Under the pieces are notes generated by a model. The model was given only the letters and a program-made list of their open reading frames with translations. It made no database searches and was not told the origin of the DNA. This document shows, piece after piece, positions 18,970-31,991 of a stretch of 64,000 bases of DNA (position 1 is the first letter of the stretch; every line of letters begins with the position of its first letter). A program made the position numbers and the translations under genes. Source of the stretch: Citrobacter amalonaticus (lineage in GTDB: Bacteria; Pseudomonadota; Gammaproteobacteria; Enterobacterales; Enterobacteriaceae); NCBI GenBank assembly GCA_028994555.1, contig JARDVN010000001.1:3968001-4032000 (forward strand). The letters run 5' to 3'.

Positions 18970-21900
18970 TTTTCGCTCGAACGAGGTGGTGTGCACAGTT
19001 TTGCCATCACAGTTCCCATACGGCGAGAAAGCTCAAAGGTGTTTGTAAATACGATATCTTCCTCAAGCGAGAGCACCTCAAGTTCAGGATTAGCTTTAAA
19101 AACCCCGTCATAACTCCAGAAAGGATGCAGTACTGCCGCCCAGCGTTGTGGGCTAATACCTATCAGCGGGATATTTCCCACGATTTTTACTTCACTCCCC
19201 TTAAATAAAGACGATGCTTCTTCGGCCAGTCGTTTGGCATTAACCGTCCAGTCAATTATGCCGGGGGGATGAAAAATCTCCACGTAGTCCGGCATCATAG
19301 GTTTTATCCAAAAGCAATTGAATGACATCCAGTCCCAGACGCCAGTCGAGCAAGCCATGATAAGCCTGATTACCGTATCGATGCAGGCAGTAATAACATG
19401 CCTGAAAACATACGTCGCGATGCTGTGGTTCTAAAAACTCTTTTAGTGGATAGGATCTTTCGTCATTGATAATCTCATTCATCACTTCAAGAACAATCGG
19501 AGAGCCAGAGCTCCCGATCTGCTGTAGTCGCTCGCATAATCCAGAACCATTAACCAGACGATCGGCCATTTGTAATATCGGTGCAGAAATACCGTTTTTT
19601 AAAATTTGTACGCGAGGCTCCAGAATTTCAATTTCTTCCGGATCAGTATCAAGTAGCTCTTTCGAAGCATAGTTGACGATGATAAAAGAAGCAGATAGCG
19701 CGGCCGCCCGAAATGCAGGAGTCAGTGCGCCTTGCAAGTACTGTAACTGGAGGTCCACCGGAGTATCCACCAACATCAACGCCAGTAAATCGGTTACTTT
19801 AGGTGCCGAGAGATAAAACGATTCTCGGCTTTCCTGCATAGGGGTAAAGCGGTTTTTAAGTGATAAATCAGCCTCAAGAAGGTTACTGTCTAACCATACG
19901 TGGTTTGCCCATAGCGGCTGATATACTCCCGCCTTTCTGAATGGAACCCGTAGATTGCCTTGTATCGCATTGAAACCACTCCATGTTTTGTCCGCATAAA
20001 CACCACGATTTAACCTGTTAAGGCAGGTTTGGGATTTTAGCTGGATGGCAACATTAGAGTCAGGTACAGATACTGCATTCTCAATTGAGTAAGCTTCAGC
20101 AATAGATACTCTGCTGGCCACCGTCAGGGTTTGGTCAAAGTCTTCTTTTGCAGATTTATCTTCAAGAGTGGTAATAAATCCGTTGGGTACGTAACACGAA
20201 TATTGCTCAGCACCATCCATGACCCCACCGCAGGCGCTGCATACAGCGGTCATCGAGCCCACCAGTACCCAGACTTTGCACACCGGGCAAACGGTCATCG
20301 CCCTGCATTCTCCCGGTTCGTCAGCTTCAGTGAAAAATTCGGCCGGGTTTTTGTAGCTTTGCTTCAGCATTCCGGCATAGCCTGCGGTAAAGTAACGGCG
20401 CTTGTCCTGTACCAGATATTTTCCCGGTGCAAATTCCTGAATCGCAATATCCAGATCGCGATCCATGCTGGCGAACTGTACATCATGTTCGTCCGTACTC
20501 ACCGGCCTTGTCAGCAGAAGTCGTGTTCGGGTTGGCATACCGTACATAGGGAATTTTCCCTGTTCGGCCAACGCTTCCGCCAGTCCCTTTCCTGCCATAG
20601 CGTCGTCGTCCAGTACTGATTTAATATCTTGTATTAGACATTCCGGCGTCAGAGGGTGGATTATTGTACGGTAGAATATTTCATCCTGTTGCATACACGC
20701 TTGAGCAAACTCATCACGCGCGTTGATGGTTTCTTTCAGCGCGTTACGAATGCGCGGCAACCAGTTTGCCTGATTTTCTTTTAGCCAATGAACCTGAAAA
20801 AACTCTCCGTGATTGTCGGGTTTATGTCTGTCACCATCAACAGGCCACGACAGCCCCGAATCCACTACTTGCTCTCTGAGCCACTTAAAAGCGGCCACCA
20901 GCCAGATTTTGCGCACTAAGCGCTGGCAGATCATTTCCAGTTTAGTAGTTAAGAAAGGTGGCGGAGGGAGATCGCCGGTGATCTTTTCCGGGTTACGGAA
21001 GTAAAATAAATCATGGCTCTTGCTGCGACATGCCGTTAATACAAATGCAAAAGCCTGCCCACGTCGTCCCGCTCGCCCTACGCGTTGCTGGTAATTAAAA
21101 CGTTGCGGCGGCATGTTAGCCTGAAAAACTGCGCGTAGATCGCCAATATCAACCCCCACTTCCATCGTGGTGGTAACAGAGAGTACATCCACCTCTCTGG
21201 CGGCTCTATCCAACTCAGGATGAGGTTCGAAGTCCTCCAGCCCTTTTGGCAATATGTCGTCATCATCAGCAATGAGGATACTTTTAAAACGGCGTAATCT
21301 CGCTGCCGGATTCCCCGTCATGCCCGTGAGTTCTTCAGAACGCATTCTACTGATACGGGAAGCATACGATATACGTTTACCGAGATAGTTTTGGGTTTGT
21401 AATTCCCCCCGCGTTACCAGAAGATGTTTCAGGTAGTGGCGCATAACAGCGGGTGCAAAGTTTTGCCCCCCTTGTGCAAATGGACGCGGCCACAGTGACT
21501 ACAGCGCCAGAAAGGAGCGGTAGCCTCTACTAAACGAAAGTGCACTTTTCCAATGTCAATAATGCCGCCCTGATGACCAGAGCGTTTGAGGTGCACCAGA
21601 AAGTCCCCAATCAGCGATAATGTCTTGGCTCTGGAGTGGTTACAAAGCTCATCGCTAAAACGGCGCAACCGATTTTTAGGCTTCACATCCTCTGCAACAT
21701 GCCAGCGCGTTTCTGTTGTTGTGTACTGGGACGGTGCGACTCGATAGGCATCCGCCAATACGCGAAGCATAGCGTCATAGACAGCCAATTGTTCCCGCGA
21801 GCAGTTGTTAGCCAGAGGAAGACAGGGATAACCCCATCCTGCTTCTTCCAGCGCAAAATAGGTTTTACTGAACACGCTTTCCCCGACCAGTTGTTTTAGG

Positions 21901-24900
21901 TCGCGGGAGATTTCCTTCCGGGCAACGTCCAGATTATCCTCATAGGAAGGATGTTTCTTCCAACACCATTTGGTCTGTTTGTTTTTTTCAAATAATTGCT
22001 GCCATGCAAAAGTGATAGTTTCTTCATCATGTTTTTGTTTTGAGGGCTCAGGGACAGGAGATATCCCCGTTCGATCGGTAGGATGAATACCCGCGTCAAC
22101 TAATGTTGCCAACAGAGGATTAAGGACGTTGCCTGCGATTGGTGCTTCAGGCTCCAGTATGCTGCTCAGCGATACGCTGTCTGCCTGTGGCAGTAGCAAT
22201 AAGTCACTCAGCCGCTCTTTTTCGCCAAAAAGCTGTCCTAATTCTTTGTCTTCATCCGCAGAGAGCCGCCCCTCTTTAATCTCTTTGCTAATTAGTTCTT
22301 TTCTGCGTTTATTAAGTTGTTCTAACTGTATGGTCACTTCTTTATGGGAGCACTGACTCGCTGACAGTTCCTTCAGCGAGCGCACAACAATCTCACGGCG
22401 AACATCATCATGGTGACCTGACTCCAAATCGAGCGCCGCATTGGCAGCATCCTGCCGACTGTCAGAAAATGTGACCAGCCGTTCCCGATCGCCAGAGCGT
22501 TGTAATTCAGCCATCAACGTACTGGCCAAGAGCTGCGTGGTTTTCGCAAAGCCGACTCGAAAACTGCGGATAGGTGATAGTTTACCTTTACCGTATTTAT
22601 ATGATGTACCACATGCCGGACACTGGAAAGGCAGCGCACTCCCCGGTGACTGGCTGGACGACTGGCCTCTTTTCCTAGTGGAAAAATCACCCGATGGGAC
22701 ATAATAGAACCAGCCTGCAATATGAGTTTGTTCAATCGATCTTATAGGCGATAACGTGTGTTGAATCGCCGCAGTAAACGGATCGTAACCAGCCTTAATC
22801 CACTTCCCAAAAGAGTCCTCATCGGCTGGAGTTCCTTCTCCTCTAGGCCAGAATCGATCGACGGTCGGCATAAACAACGCATATTCTTCGGCGGAACGTC
22901 GTTCAACCATAACCGATTTCGCATGTTCAGGTAGTTGATCAATATCGGGATCGTTGGGTAAAAGCTCTACGCGGCTATCCGTTGCCGAGAAAGAAGAGGG
23001 TTTGCCGCCAAAAAATAGTGTGGCGCAACACTCACAGTAGAGTAATTCTACGCGTCGTGATTTTTTGTTGTCATAGTGACGCTCGCCATAACGCAGGCCA
23101 GACTCAACCGTCAGATCGGCAAAAAAAGTGCTGATCTCTTTCTTCTGTTGATGCACTTGAGGGGGAAGGTAGCGGTGCTGCATATAATCCTTCCAGAGCC
23201 CGTAAAAACGCATGGGCGCGAAAACGTGGCAATGGAATATCATCGGGAAAGGGATGTGAAAACCACTCAGGCCAGCTATCTGTAGCAGCACGTAACCATA
23301 TTAATGCACGAATCCCCTCACGTCCTGCGGAATGGGAGGGAAATATACGCTCTGCCAGAGCAGTTATTGATGTAGCACGCAGAGACTTTTCACATGTATA
23401 GCAACCTTTTTCAAGCATACAGGCGGCCTGCACAACAACCCATTTAGCCAGTTTTTCCATACACTGCTCGTCATGATAGCCCCCCATACTTCGGGCAACG
23501 TTTGACCAGTGTTGCAAAGATGGCAGTGAGGATCCCTGTAGCTGTCTTACCGTATTGCAGAAGTCGTTGAGGTCTCCGTGGAAATGCAACGTATTATCCT
23601 GTGCTGGAGAAACCATGGCACCATTCACCACGCAATCTGCCCAGTCTTTAGCTGCTGCACTCACAGGCAGTCCTCGCTGACCGAACATCCCCCATAAATA
23701 CTCAACGCTTTTCTTACCTTCAGGGCCATCAACGGGCAGTGAGGCACTGGATGCCAGAATACGGAGCTTATGTCGGTGCTGTTCCTGATCCAGCCCCAGA
23801 CGGTTTATGAGATGTTTGAGCAAATAACTGACTTCGGTCCCTGCTGTACCGCGCTGAAGATGCAGTTCGTCAAGGACAAGATAAAAATAGGCATCAGGAT
23901 CGTGTTCAATCCATTCTCGGGTTTGGTCAAAAATAGGATCGTCAATCTCCCGTACCAACATCGTGGAAAGCATACTGGTGTTAGTAATCAGTATATCCGG
24001 AGGTGATTTTTGCATTTCCCAGCGGCTAAGCATTTCTCCGCCTGATACACTAGGGAAATTGAATTGCAGGTTATCATCATGATCCCGAATCCCCTGCCGC
24101 ACAGCTTCCCGATGAGTGTCTTCCACGGATTGAAGATATTCGCGCAATTCAGTGATTTTACCAGCGACCCGTTTTTTCTCTTTTTTCTCTTTTTCCTCGC
24201 TCCCCGGTCGGGGATGGTTTAACCAGCCAGTGACTTTCGTTGCGCCAGTATAACGACCAAAAAAAGATACGGTTGCCACCCAAGTGTAAATCCATCGCTT
24301 CATGTGCTTCTCGGGAATCAAGCGCCCGACGCATACGCACCATTTGATCTTCAACCAGTGCGTTCATTGGATACAAAATTAGCGCTCGTACGGCTTTTGG
24401 CCGTGCTGATGCTTCTGCCTCACGCATAAACGTAGGCTGAGTATTTACTCCACTATGCCACCACGGCTGCCAGCATTTAAGCGAAGGACTTTTCGGCCAA
24501 CCACTCGCTTCTTTCACAATTTGAGCCAGAACTGGCAGCAGAAAAGATTCTGTTTTACCTGACCCTGTTCCTGATGTAACGATACCCGGCATTGCGGGCT
24601 GTACACCTCTTTTCAGCATGTCTAGCTGGTGGGTATAAAGTTTAAAACGTCCTTTGGTGGAATCGGCTTTATCGCGAGGCAAAAGCCCTCCCAGACAAAG
24701 ATCGATAAATGCGTCCCTTTGTTGCTCGGTAAACCCTGGCAGCCATTCCTCACCTTCAGCCACATTACGTAAATCACTGATGGTTAAACCATAATCCTGA
24801 TATCTTGGCATTGGTTCCAGAAAAAGATCTGCACATAATGTACCTTGCTGTTCCAGTAAGCTACGTCGATATGCCTGAATATCGGGTGAACCTATACGAA

Positions 24901-24967
24901 AAGCAGTTTCAAGATAGGTGATGTAAAAATCCCTTATTGATTCAAATGATTCCAGTGGGTTATTCAT
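18966..24967 (-). CDS. druE: DruE-like giant helicase with DUF1998 (five apparent frameshifts)
   Basis: Five single-base repairs (24259-24265, 23161-23165, 21466-21471, 21405-21410, 19263-19268) give exactly 1,998 residues. Superfamily 2 motifs: Walker A SGTGSGKT (132-139), DELH (~366-369), SSASL, then TTTMEVGVDIGDLRAV and QQRVGRAGRR (~1291-1300). Several zinc sites are present (CECC, CPACG, CSHCGRVHLHKGAKLCTRC, CPVCKVW..CSACGG) and the C-terminal DUF1998 signature CFQACYYCLHRYGNQ-x2-H-x-LLDW (~1855). Size and domain order fit DruE of Druantia rather than DISARM, where helicase and DUF1998 are separate genes. Confidence 0.85.
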
Positions 24968-24984
24968 AAAATGCCCTTGTTTAT

Positions 24985-27802
24985 TTATAGCTGGAACAGA
25001 TGATCAAGCACGGTTGCAGATGCACCGTGAGTGATTTCCTGAACATAAGGTATCAATGCAGGAGCCAATGGCTCAATTTCTGCGGTTATTTTTTCTGTGG
25101 TACTGCGCCCAATAGTGAAAGCCAGCATTGCCAGCGCCTGAGATTTTTCGTCGGAATAACCCAATGCGTTTAACACCGCCCGCATAGTTTGCTGCTGATT
25201 ATCTTTAGGGTGAGCATCGGCGTATAACGAAGACCATAATTTGGAGGCCACGCACGCGGGCGCAATATCTGAAGTATATTCGGCTGGTGAGTATTCAGTC
25301 TGCTCAACCTGTGTACTGCTATATTCGGCCATAAATACGGGCAACTGATTAGCAACTGGCCCCTGTAGTGGGAACGTACTTTTACCAACGGTAAACGTCA
25401 ATACAAACAATACAGGGTAACTTAACGAAAGGTGCCGCAAGGTATTATTTTGATCCTTCCAGCATAGTCCCGCAGAATATTCACTGCTAAACAGGCATTC
25501 GTTAAGTTCGGGAAGTAATGTTTCCGGCGGCATTCGGTTAAACCCACGTAGTTTTACTATCGTCATTAACCCGCTTGATTGTTGGTGCGCTAAGAAGTCA
25601 CCCAGCGTCATAGAGCTCGTGCTATTTGTACTCCTGATTAGCACAGGCGATTTCATTAAGTCGCTGATACTAAAAAGATCACCATGAATAGAGACCTCCC
25701 CCCCATATGCTTCTCGACAGAATATTGGCTAAAGAAACGACAGTTTTCTGGGCGTATTTTCCTGTTAATCCGACAACTGATACAACACTTGCGGCAGCAA
25801 TCAAACTGAACAACAGATTTTCGCTTAGTCCGGTAATCGCTGCCTGTTCTTCGATCGCGGCCTGTAGCACTCTTTTGCTGTTTATTTCATTTACTTCCGG
25901 CGGTAGTAAAGACTGAGGTAACGGAAGGCTCAAGGCGGGTTCGGTGATTCGTTCTGATGGTATAACGGGTGTGGGTGTGGCCGAACCAGCGATCATCGTT
26001 CGCAACAACGCCGTCTGTGCCAACGTTTCTATACCCGCCTGAGACGCTTGCTCAAAGGTTTGCCTGATTCGTGAATCCAGCTCAGCTTCCTGCTGGCGTA
26101 GCGCTTTTTTTTATACGGTTTGTTTCGCTTTTTTAGCGTCTTTTCCTGTCGGTTAATTTCTGCATCCAACTGCGCCTTCTTATCCATCAGTGATGCAATC
26201 GTCTGTCTGAGTTGTTCCTGCTCACTTTCATACTGAGCCAGTATTACTTGCTTCTCTGCATAGATTTGCGTCTTTATTGTCGGCAACGTCAACAGTTGTT
26301 GAATGCTACCGTCCAGAAATTCTCTTGAAACCGCAACCTTCTCAAGTTGCGTCAATGCACGTAAATACGCACTTCGATTATCTGACTCATATTCAGCCAT
26401 AAAGTGAGCTAAACGCTGTAAGTGTGATTTGCTGAAAACAGGAAAATCTGTCGATGAATAGTCTAACTTTAACAGCCGTTTTATCCATGTAATGGCAGGC
26501 GCACAATCATATTTTTCGCTCAATCCGGGGAGTTGAGGCACTATAGTGATTGACTGAGAGCGCAGTTCCACACAACTTAATTCCCGATAAGAATCCAGAG
26601 GTACGTCAAAATCATATTTTTTAGGATCAAGAATGTCTCCGGGTAATCTTAGCGCCAGACCATCGGTTAAGAAGAAGATAGTAGGAGATTTATCTTGAGG
26701 TTGGTAACAGGTTAATAGCCATTCACGAATCGCATCCGGTTCGCCAGAATCATAGGGGATTTTGACAACGGAATATACGCGAGACTGGTACTCAGTCAAT
26801 GCACACTGGGCCGTTTTATCGGATGGCTTGTGTCTCGCTTGCCATATGCCTAATTCCCCATGGGTCACATTATTTGTAAAATGATTTAAAAATCCTATAA
26901 CTTCACCACGATCGGGATAGAGCATATGGCTGTGAGCATCTGAAAGATCCCGCAGTTCATCGCCAATAAACAGGCCAACGGGCGAAACAAAGAATACGCC
27001 AGAGGGAAGCACTTTCGTCACTTTACCGACAAAGGACACTCCATCGATATCGCCATTGATATCGTCTGGCGCGACAGGCTCTGCCAATAATACTATTCCG
27101 TTGTCAGCCTCTTCCTGAGGACGAACGACGCCAAACGTTGAGATGAGCCTACCAAATTTTTGCCCCAGAGGCAGTGAGTGATTGGATAACTGTGACACCC
27201 ACTGACCTGCAACTTCCGTTTCCCCCTTCAACGTAGCAACAAGCCCAGCAACGAACGCCGGAATTATTCGATCTGAAGGAGATATGTCACGTCCCTGACT
27301 TACGAATAGACACTGCTCGATATCTTCATCAGTAACACTAATCGTTGACTGCTCAGGTAATCTATCGCGGGACTCATGAGGATCATCATTATGGAGTAGT
27401 GTAATTTCTTCACCGCGAAGAAATTGTGCGACGATGTTAGGGCAAGGCTGAGTGACGTAGAACCCAAGGATTGCGCGCCATAGCGGTTTTGGTGATGAGA
27501 TATCTTTATCGTTATTTTCTGCGAGCAGAATCTCATGAATGATTTTTTGGGGATCACCTTGTTCTGGAAATTGTACGTGAGTACGAAACCAGGTTAGCAC
27601 AATGGAATGGGCCTTAGGTGGTAATGCGCTCAAAAAATGTAAAATCTTGTTCGGAACCTTTGGCAAATTGTCCGCTTTAGCACCAGCCATGATCAGCTTT
27701 TGCTGCGATTCTTTCAGGCAGTTCATCAACTCAAAAGGCTCTGCACCAAAGAGATACATCTGCCTCAATCTTTCTTTAATGATATGTTGTTTTTTTAGAC
27801 AC
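24985..27802 (-). CDS. druG: DruG-like protein (three apparent frameshifts)
   Basis: Start GTG 27802 behind AAGGAG. Repairs at 27790-27796 (T7 to 6), 26105-26112 (T8 to 6) and 25698-25704 (C7 to 6) give exactly 937 residues with natural joins (MSKKQHIIKERLRQ, YKKALRQQEAELDSRI, SIWGEVSIHGDLF). A coiled coil covers ~505-600. A hydrophobic stretch near ~655 (LLFSLIAAASVVSVVGLTG) may be a buried or membrane helix. I recognise no enzymatic motif. It is called DruG by position between druF and druE and by size; that order and the 17-bp gap to druE suggest a shared complex. Confidence 0.65.
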
Positions 27803-27836
27803 CCTGAGTGAGCTCCTTGGTGATTGATTTAAGAGA

Positions 27837-30615
27837 TTAATTGATGCTGCTTATCCTGCGTAGCGCCAAAGCTCTCGCCCGCCGAGTGACTGCTCGATTA
27901 ACCGGGAAAACAGCATTATCATCACACTCAACGCCTCCCCACAATTCATCCCCTCTACCAGCAAATATTATCCTTCCGTCATCACTGACGGTACAACAAC
28001 CGCCGGCGAAATGTAACCACCACTGAGTGACAGAAATCGGTAAAGTAATTAGTGACTTAGACCAGAAGAGATCGCCATAGTGACTTTGAGTACCAAGCGT
28101 TTTTTCCGACCTCATGACGTGAGCCATTAACGCCCAGGCAAAGCTATCAGTTTGCCAGTACCCCGTATCTGCCCGAATAAAATAACGATTACGTTGCTTT
28201 TCCCGACAGCGCATTAACAGGTCGCTATTTGTTGGCTGGATTTCTTCTGACCATTGGTTTTTTTTTGTCTGCCAGAACGCCACATAAATATCGGGTGGCA
28301 AAGCTGGAACTTGCTTTATTTGAGTCATGGATAACAGCACGCCACTTAATGGGCCAACAGAAAAATCTTCTCTGGCTAGAAACTGCCAATTGAACTGTTC
28401 AAGCAAATCTTTTACGCGATCGGTTCCTGACAAAATCAATTCAATACTGCCAAGTGCAAAATTATTATCCACTGTTGACCAACGTCTTACCTGTTCACTC
28501 TCTTTCAACAAACCTTGCAGATGATGACGCTCGCTTTTCGTCAACATACCGCCAACTCGGGCAGTGAGTCCTTCTACCTTCTCACAAACAGACAATGTAC
28601 GTTTTGCCAGTGATACCACCGGATACGGCGCATGTCGTCTTTCTATTACGCAAAGCCAGCCTGAGGCAAAAAGCAACCGGCGCAACCGCCATGCAGGTAT
28701 ACCTGTCGCTAGTGATACGGGCGTTAAATGTGTATTAAGCTCATCAAATGGTAGCGTACTGCGTTTTTGAAAACGCAGTGCCAGTGCTTCAGCTAACCAG
28801 TCAAATGCGGCAGGAAGCATGTGCAAATCAAACTGTTTACTCTCTACAGGCACACGTTCATCAAGTCGCCATATCGACCATGATCCGCCTAGTGAGGTAG
28901 TTTTTTTGGTTTTTCAGACACTCCATTGACTCAACATTGTTTAATGGCACTAATGTTCCCCGTTGACCATCAATAAGCCAGTCATGTTGTTCGGCAACTT
29001 TACGATATGGAGCATCCGGCGCATGATCGAGGACGTGAATGTCAAAAACCAACGGTTCAACCTGTTTCTCAAGCGTTAACCGATAGCGACAAAACGCCTG
29101 TCCTGATAATGAAGTGAGTTTTTCCGGAGAAATAAATAGTCCTTCACCACCTTGTGTTGGTGTTAGTATGCCGCTGACCAGTTCTATATGATTGGAATCT
29201 CTGATTACATATTCCCCGCCAATGGCACCCACCATATGAATAACCGGCGTACTGGCTGGGTTAAGTAATATTGACTGTCCAAAACGGGCTGCACCTGTGA
29301 TATAAGGTCGAGCAGGTATCCAACTCTGAACCATAAATCTACGAGCAGCACCAGGAAGTAATTTGGCAAGTTCGGTTAATTCCTGTCTACTCATCGTATC
29401 AAAGACGAGAACTTCCCAATCTTCAGAACCTGTATTTTTTCCTAGCGTCATAACAGTCAGGCCAGTATGTTCAAACATGGTGCGGATATGTACAGCATAT
29501 TCATGACGAATAATCAAACAAACCAGACCATCGTCAAAATAATGACCATCCGAACTGATAAACCCAGAATCATCCCTGAAAAGGGGTAAACAACCAGCAT
29601 GTAGCGCCATGCCAACCCGCGATCCAGTTAAGCCTTTTTTTCTTTTTTGTAGAAATGGAAGTAAACTCGTTAATGTAGCATTAACGTTGGTCTGATAATA
29701 AATGCTACTGTAATTTCCCAATTTTTCTGGTAACGATTCAGTTTTAACGGTATCCAAAGTCTGAGCACCAACATCATCCATTAACAGACAAAGTTCTGGA
29801 AGTTGCGGATCGGTAGCGTCTAAGTGAATGCAGAAAAGCCCATTCTCTCTGGCTTGTTGATTTTCTTCATGCCACGTAATATCCCTCACAGCCCCCCAGA
29901 ACGGGCTACTATATGCCTGCTGCATGGCTGCAGTTGATAATAGCGTATAGAATACTTTGAATTCACTGACGAATACTTCACTAAAATCATCAATTCTCTG
30001 GTGTATTACTTTATTAACAGATTCAAATGTTGAATGGCTGTCCAGATTATTACGAACCAGTATGGCTCGCAAACGAATTTCATCTCTATAACAAGGAAAA
30101 GAAAGCCTCTTAGAATACCCAATCAGCTTTTCATTTTGGGGATGGGGTAAAAATAACCGAGAACAACCCTGTTTACTTTGACTCCATTGTTCAACTCTTC
30201 GCCATAAGCTAGGCAGTTCTCTAAAAATAAATTTCTTATTCCTATTCAGTCCCAATAATACAGAAAATCTAACCCTAAAGTCTCCTTCATCATGAGTTTC
30301 ATTATCAGCACTGGCGGCAAGTAACGTTAAATATAGAATAGAAAAATGAGGTGGGATGCCTTTTATTCGAGTCAGACTATCAAGCGTTGAATCATCTCTG
30401 AGATAACGTTGTATTTTTCTTTCATCCTTACCAAATGAATCAAGAAAGCTTTGCTTAGCTTCTTCTTTACTACGAGAACCAGCCAATTGCTCAAAAATTC
30501 TTCCAGTAGTATCGATTCGACTCAAAAATACACCTGCACGGGAAGGCTCAAAAAAAACGGCGTTAACTAGTGCTGCATTCCACTCTTCTAAAGAAATAGG
30601 GAAAGATATACTCAT
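27837..30615 (-). CDS. druF: DruF-like protein (one apparent frameshift)
   Basis: As printed this is two adjacent frames of 584 and 338 codons. Removing one T from the seven at 28901-28907 makes a continuous 925-residue protein whose join reads NQKTTSLGGSWSIWRLDERV, with no stop in the new frame. I recognise no catalytic motif; the N-terminal ~250 residues are mainly helical and the middle beta-rich. Assignment as DruF is by its place directly after the methyltransferase in a druM-F-G-E order. If the T run is really seven, the locus would have an extra 338-residue gene instead. Confidence 0.6.
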
Positions 30616-30620
30616 GATTT

Positions 30621-31706
30621 TTATTCGCCCTTCCTCAAATTCATTTTCAACCCATCACCAGAAAATAGATGTTGAAAAATGATTTCGGCCAGTAACGGAG
30701 GAACTGCATTGCCTATCTGAGTAAATCGAGATTCAATATCACCAATAGGCTCAAAATCATGACGAAACGTCTGTATTCTGGCACATTCCCGCCATGACAA
30801 ACGCCTAGCCTGTTCCAGCTTAGGCCGGGTTGAATCAATAGCAACATGTTCATATTCTTCAGAAAAATCCCAGCGCTGCTTCCAGCCGTCCTCAAGATTT
30901 GACCATGTTAACTTCATCATTGGGCTGGCTGGATGCAACGTCACATGTCGCCAGTTCGCTACGACGGTATAAGCAGGACTATCCCATTTGGCCTTACGAT
31001 TTCTGGACATAAAGTACCATGAGAAGTGCCCCTCGGGATCGTGAGGTCGTTCGTAAAACTCACCCTCTGGCCATAATGGCAAATCGCGGATAGCCTCACC
31101 ATGGGAAACATAAGGTTTTAAGTGCGGGTTCTTTAAGGTCGCTTTACCATGCGTTGCTGCCGGAAATTCAAAATATTGCCCCAGATCGTTTCTGACACCA
31201 ATAATAAACAGGCGCTTGCGTGACTGTGGAACACCGTAAGATTTTGCATTAACAAGATGGTGACTAACTTGATATCCTGCATCCCGATAGGCGTTAACTT
31301 GTTGTTCTAAAAAGCTACCTGCGCCCAACTGCTGTAATCCTGAAACGTTTTCAGCCACAAAATACTTAGGTCGAACGATATTCAATACCCGAAGAAATTG
31401 CTTATAAAGATTGGTCCGCGCATCGTCGCTGGGCTTTCTGTTACCAGCCATCGAAAATGACTGGCACGGGTAGCCACCAACGACAACATCCACAGATGGA
31501 AAAGTTTGAATTTGAGAGATATCGCCATGCTTAACATCAGTATCAGGAAAATACTTGGCTAATGTTTTACACGCGTTTTCAACGATATCGTTAGCAAAAA
31601 CAATCTTTCCTCCGGCAGATTCAATACCAAAGTCCATCCCTCCACAGCCAGAAAATAGTGAAAGAACCCGGATTTCGTCTCCTTCTCTTGCAAAAATACT
31701 ATTCAT
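30621..31706 (-). CDS. druM: DruM, C5-cytosine DNA methyltransferase
   Basis: A 361-residue Dcm-type enzyme with all core motifs: I FSGCGGMDFG (18-27), IV GGYPCQSFS with catalytic C81, VI ENV (119-121), VIII QSRKRLFIIG, and X QIGNAVPPLLA near the C-terminus. It transfers methyl groups from SAM to cytosine C5 in a specific target; in this setting it most likely marks host DNA as self for the defence operon. It is the first gene of the - strand operon, 5 bp before druF. Its target sequence cannot be read from the protein by eye. Confidence 0.93.
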   Translation of the reverse strand: MNSIFAREGDEIRVLSLFSGCGGMDFGIESAGGKIVFANDIVENACKTLAKYFPDTDVKHGDISQIQTFPSVDVVVGGYPCQSFSMAGNRKPSDDARTNLYKQFLRVLNIVRPKYFVAENVSGLQQLGAGSFLEQQVNAYRDAGYQVSHHLVNAKSYGVPQSRKRLFIIGVRNDLGQYFEFPAATHGKATLKNPHLKPYVSHGEAIRDLPLWPEGEFYERPHDPEGHFSWYFMSRNRKAKWDSPAYTVVANWRHVTLHPASPMMKLTWSNLEDGWKQRWDFSEEYEHVAIDSTRPKLEQARRLSWRECARIQTFRHDFEPIGDIESRFTQIGNAVPPLLAEIIFQHLFSGDGLKMNLRKGE

Positions 31707-31933
31707 ATCACCATACCAGATGTCATCATTTTACTTGACCACACATATGATTTGCCTGAAATGGCAACTATTTTGTTCGAAAAATCATAGAATAAGATTA
31801 TACCCCTGCATAATGGCATCGATCACTAACTATGTTATTTTTTTGAAAGTGTTTTCACCAGCCAAAGCCCCACCCACAGTCCAGCATCTAGTACCAGTAC
31901 TCGGCTTACACCCCAACTTTGAAGCGGCTGATC
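31707..31933. other. Upstream region of the defence operon
   Basis: AT-rich non-coding DNA ending at the IS3 remnant. It must contain the druM promoter, but I cannot point to a clear -35/-10 pair. Confidence 0.4.
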
Positions 31934-31991
31934 TGTAAGCAACCCGGTAAACCGGGCCATTTACTTTTAGAGATCTTCCGGCATACTGACT

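Noticed and set aside
17804..31706. DISARM system
   Set aside because: DISARM has separate helicase (drmA) and DUF1998 (drmB) genes plus a phospholipase-D-like drmC. Here helicase and DUF1998 are in one ~2,000-residue protein and no PLD motif was seen.
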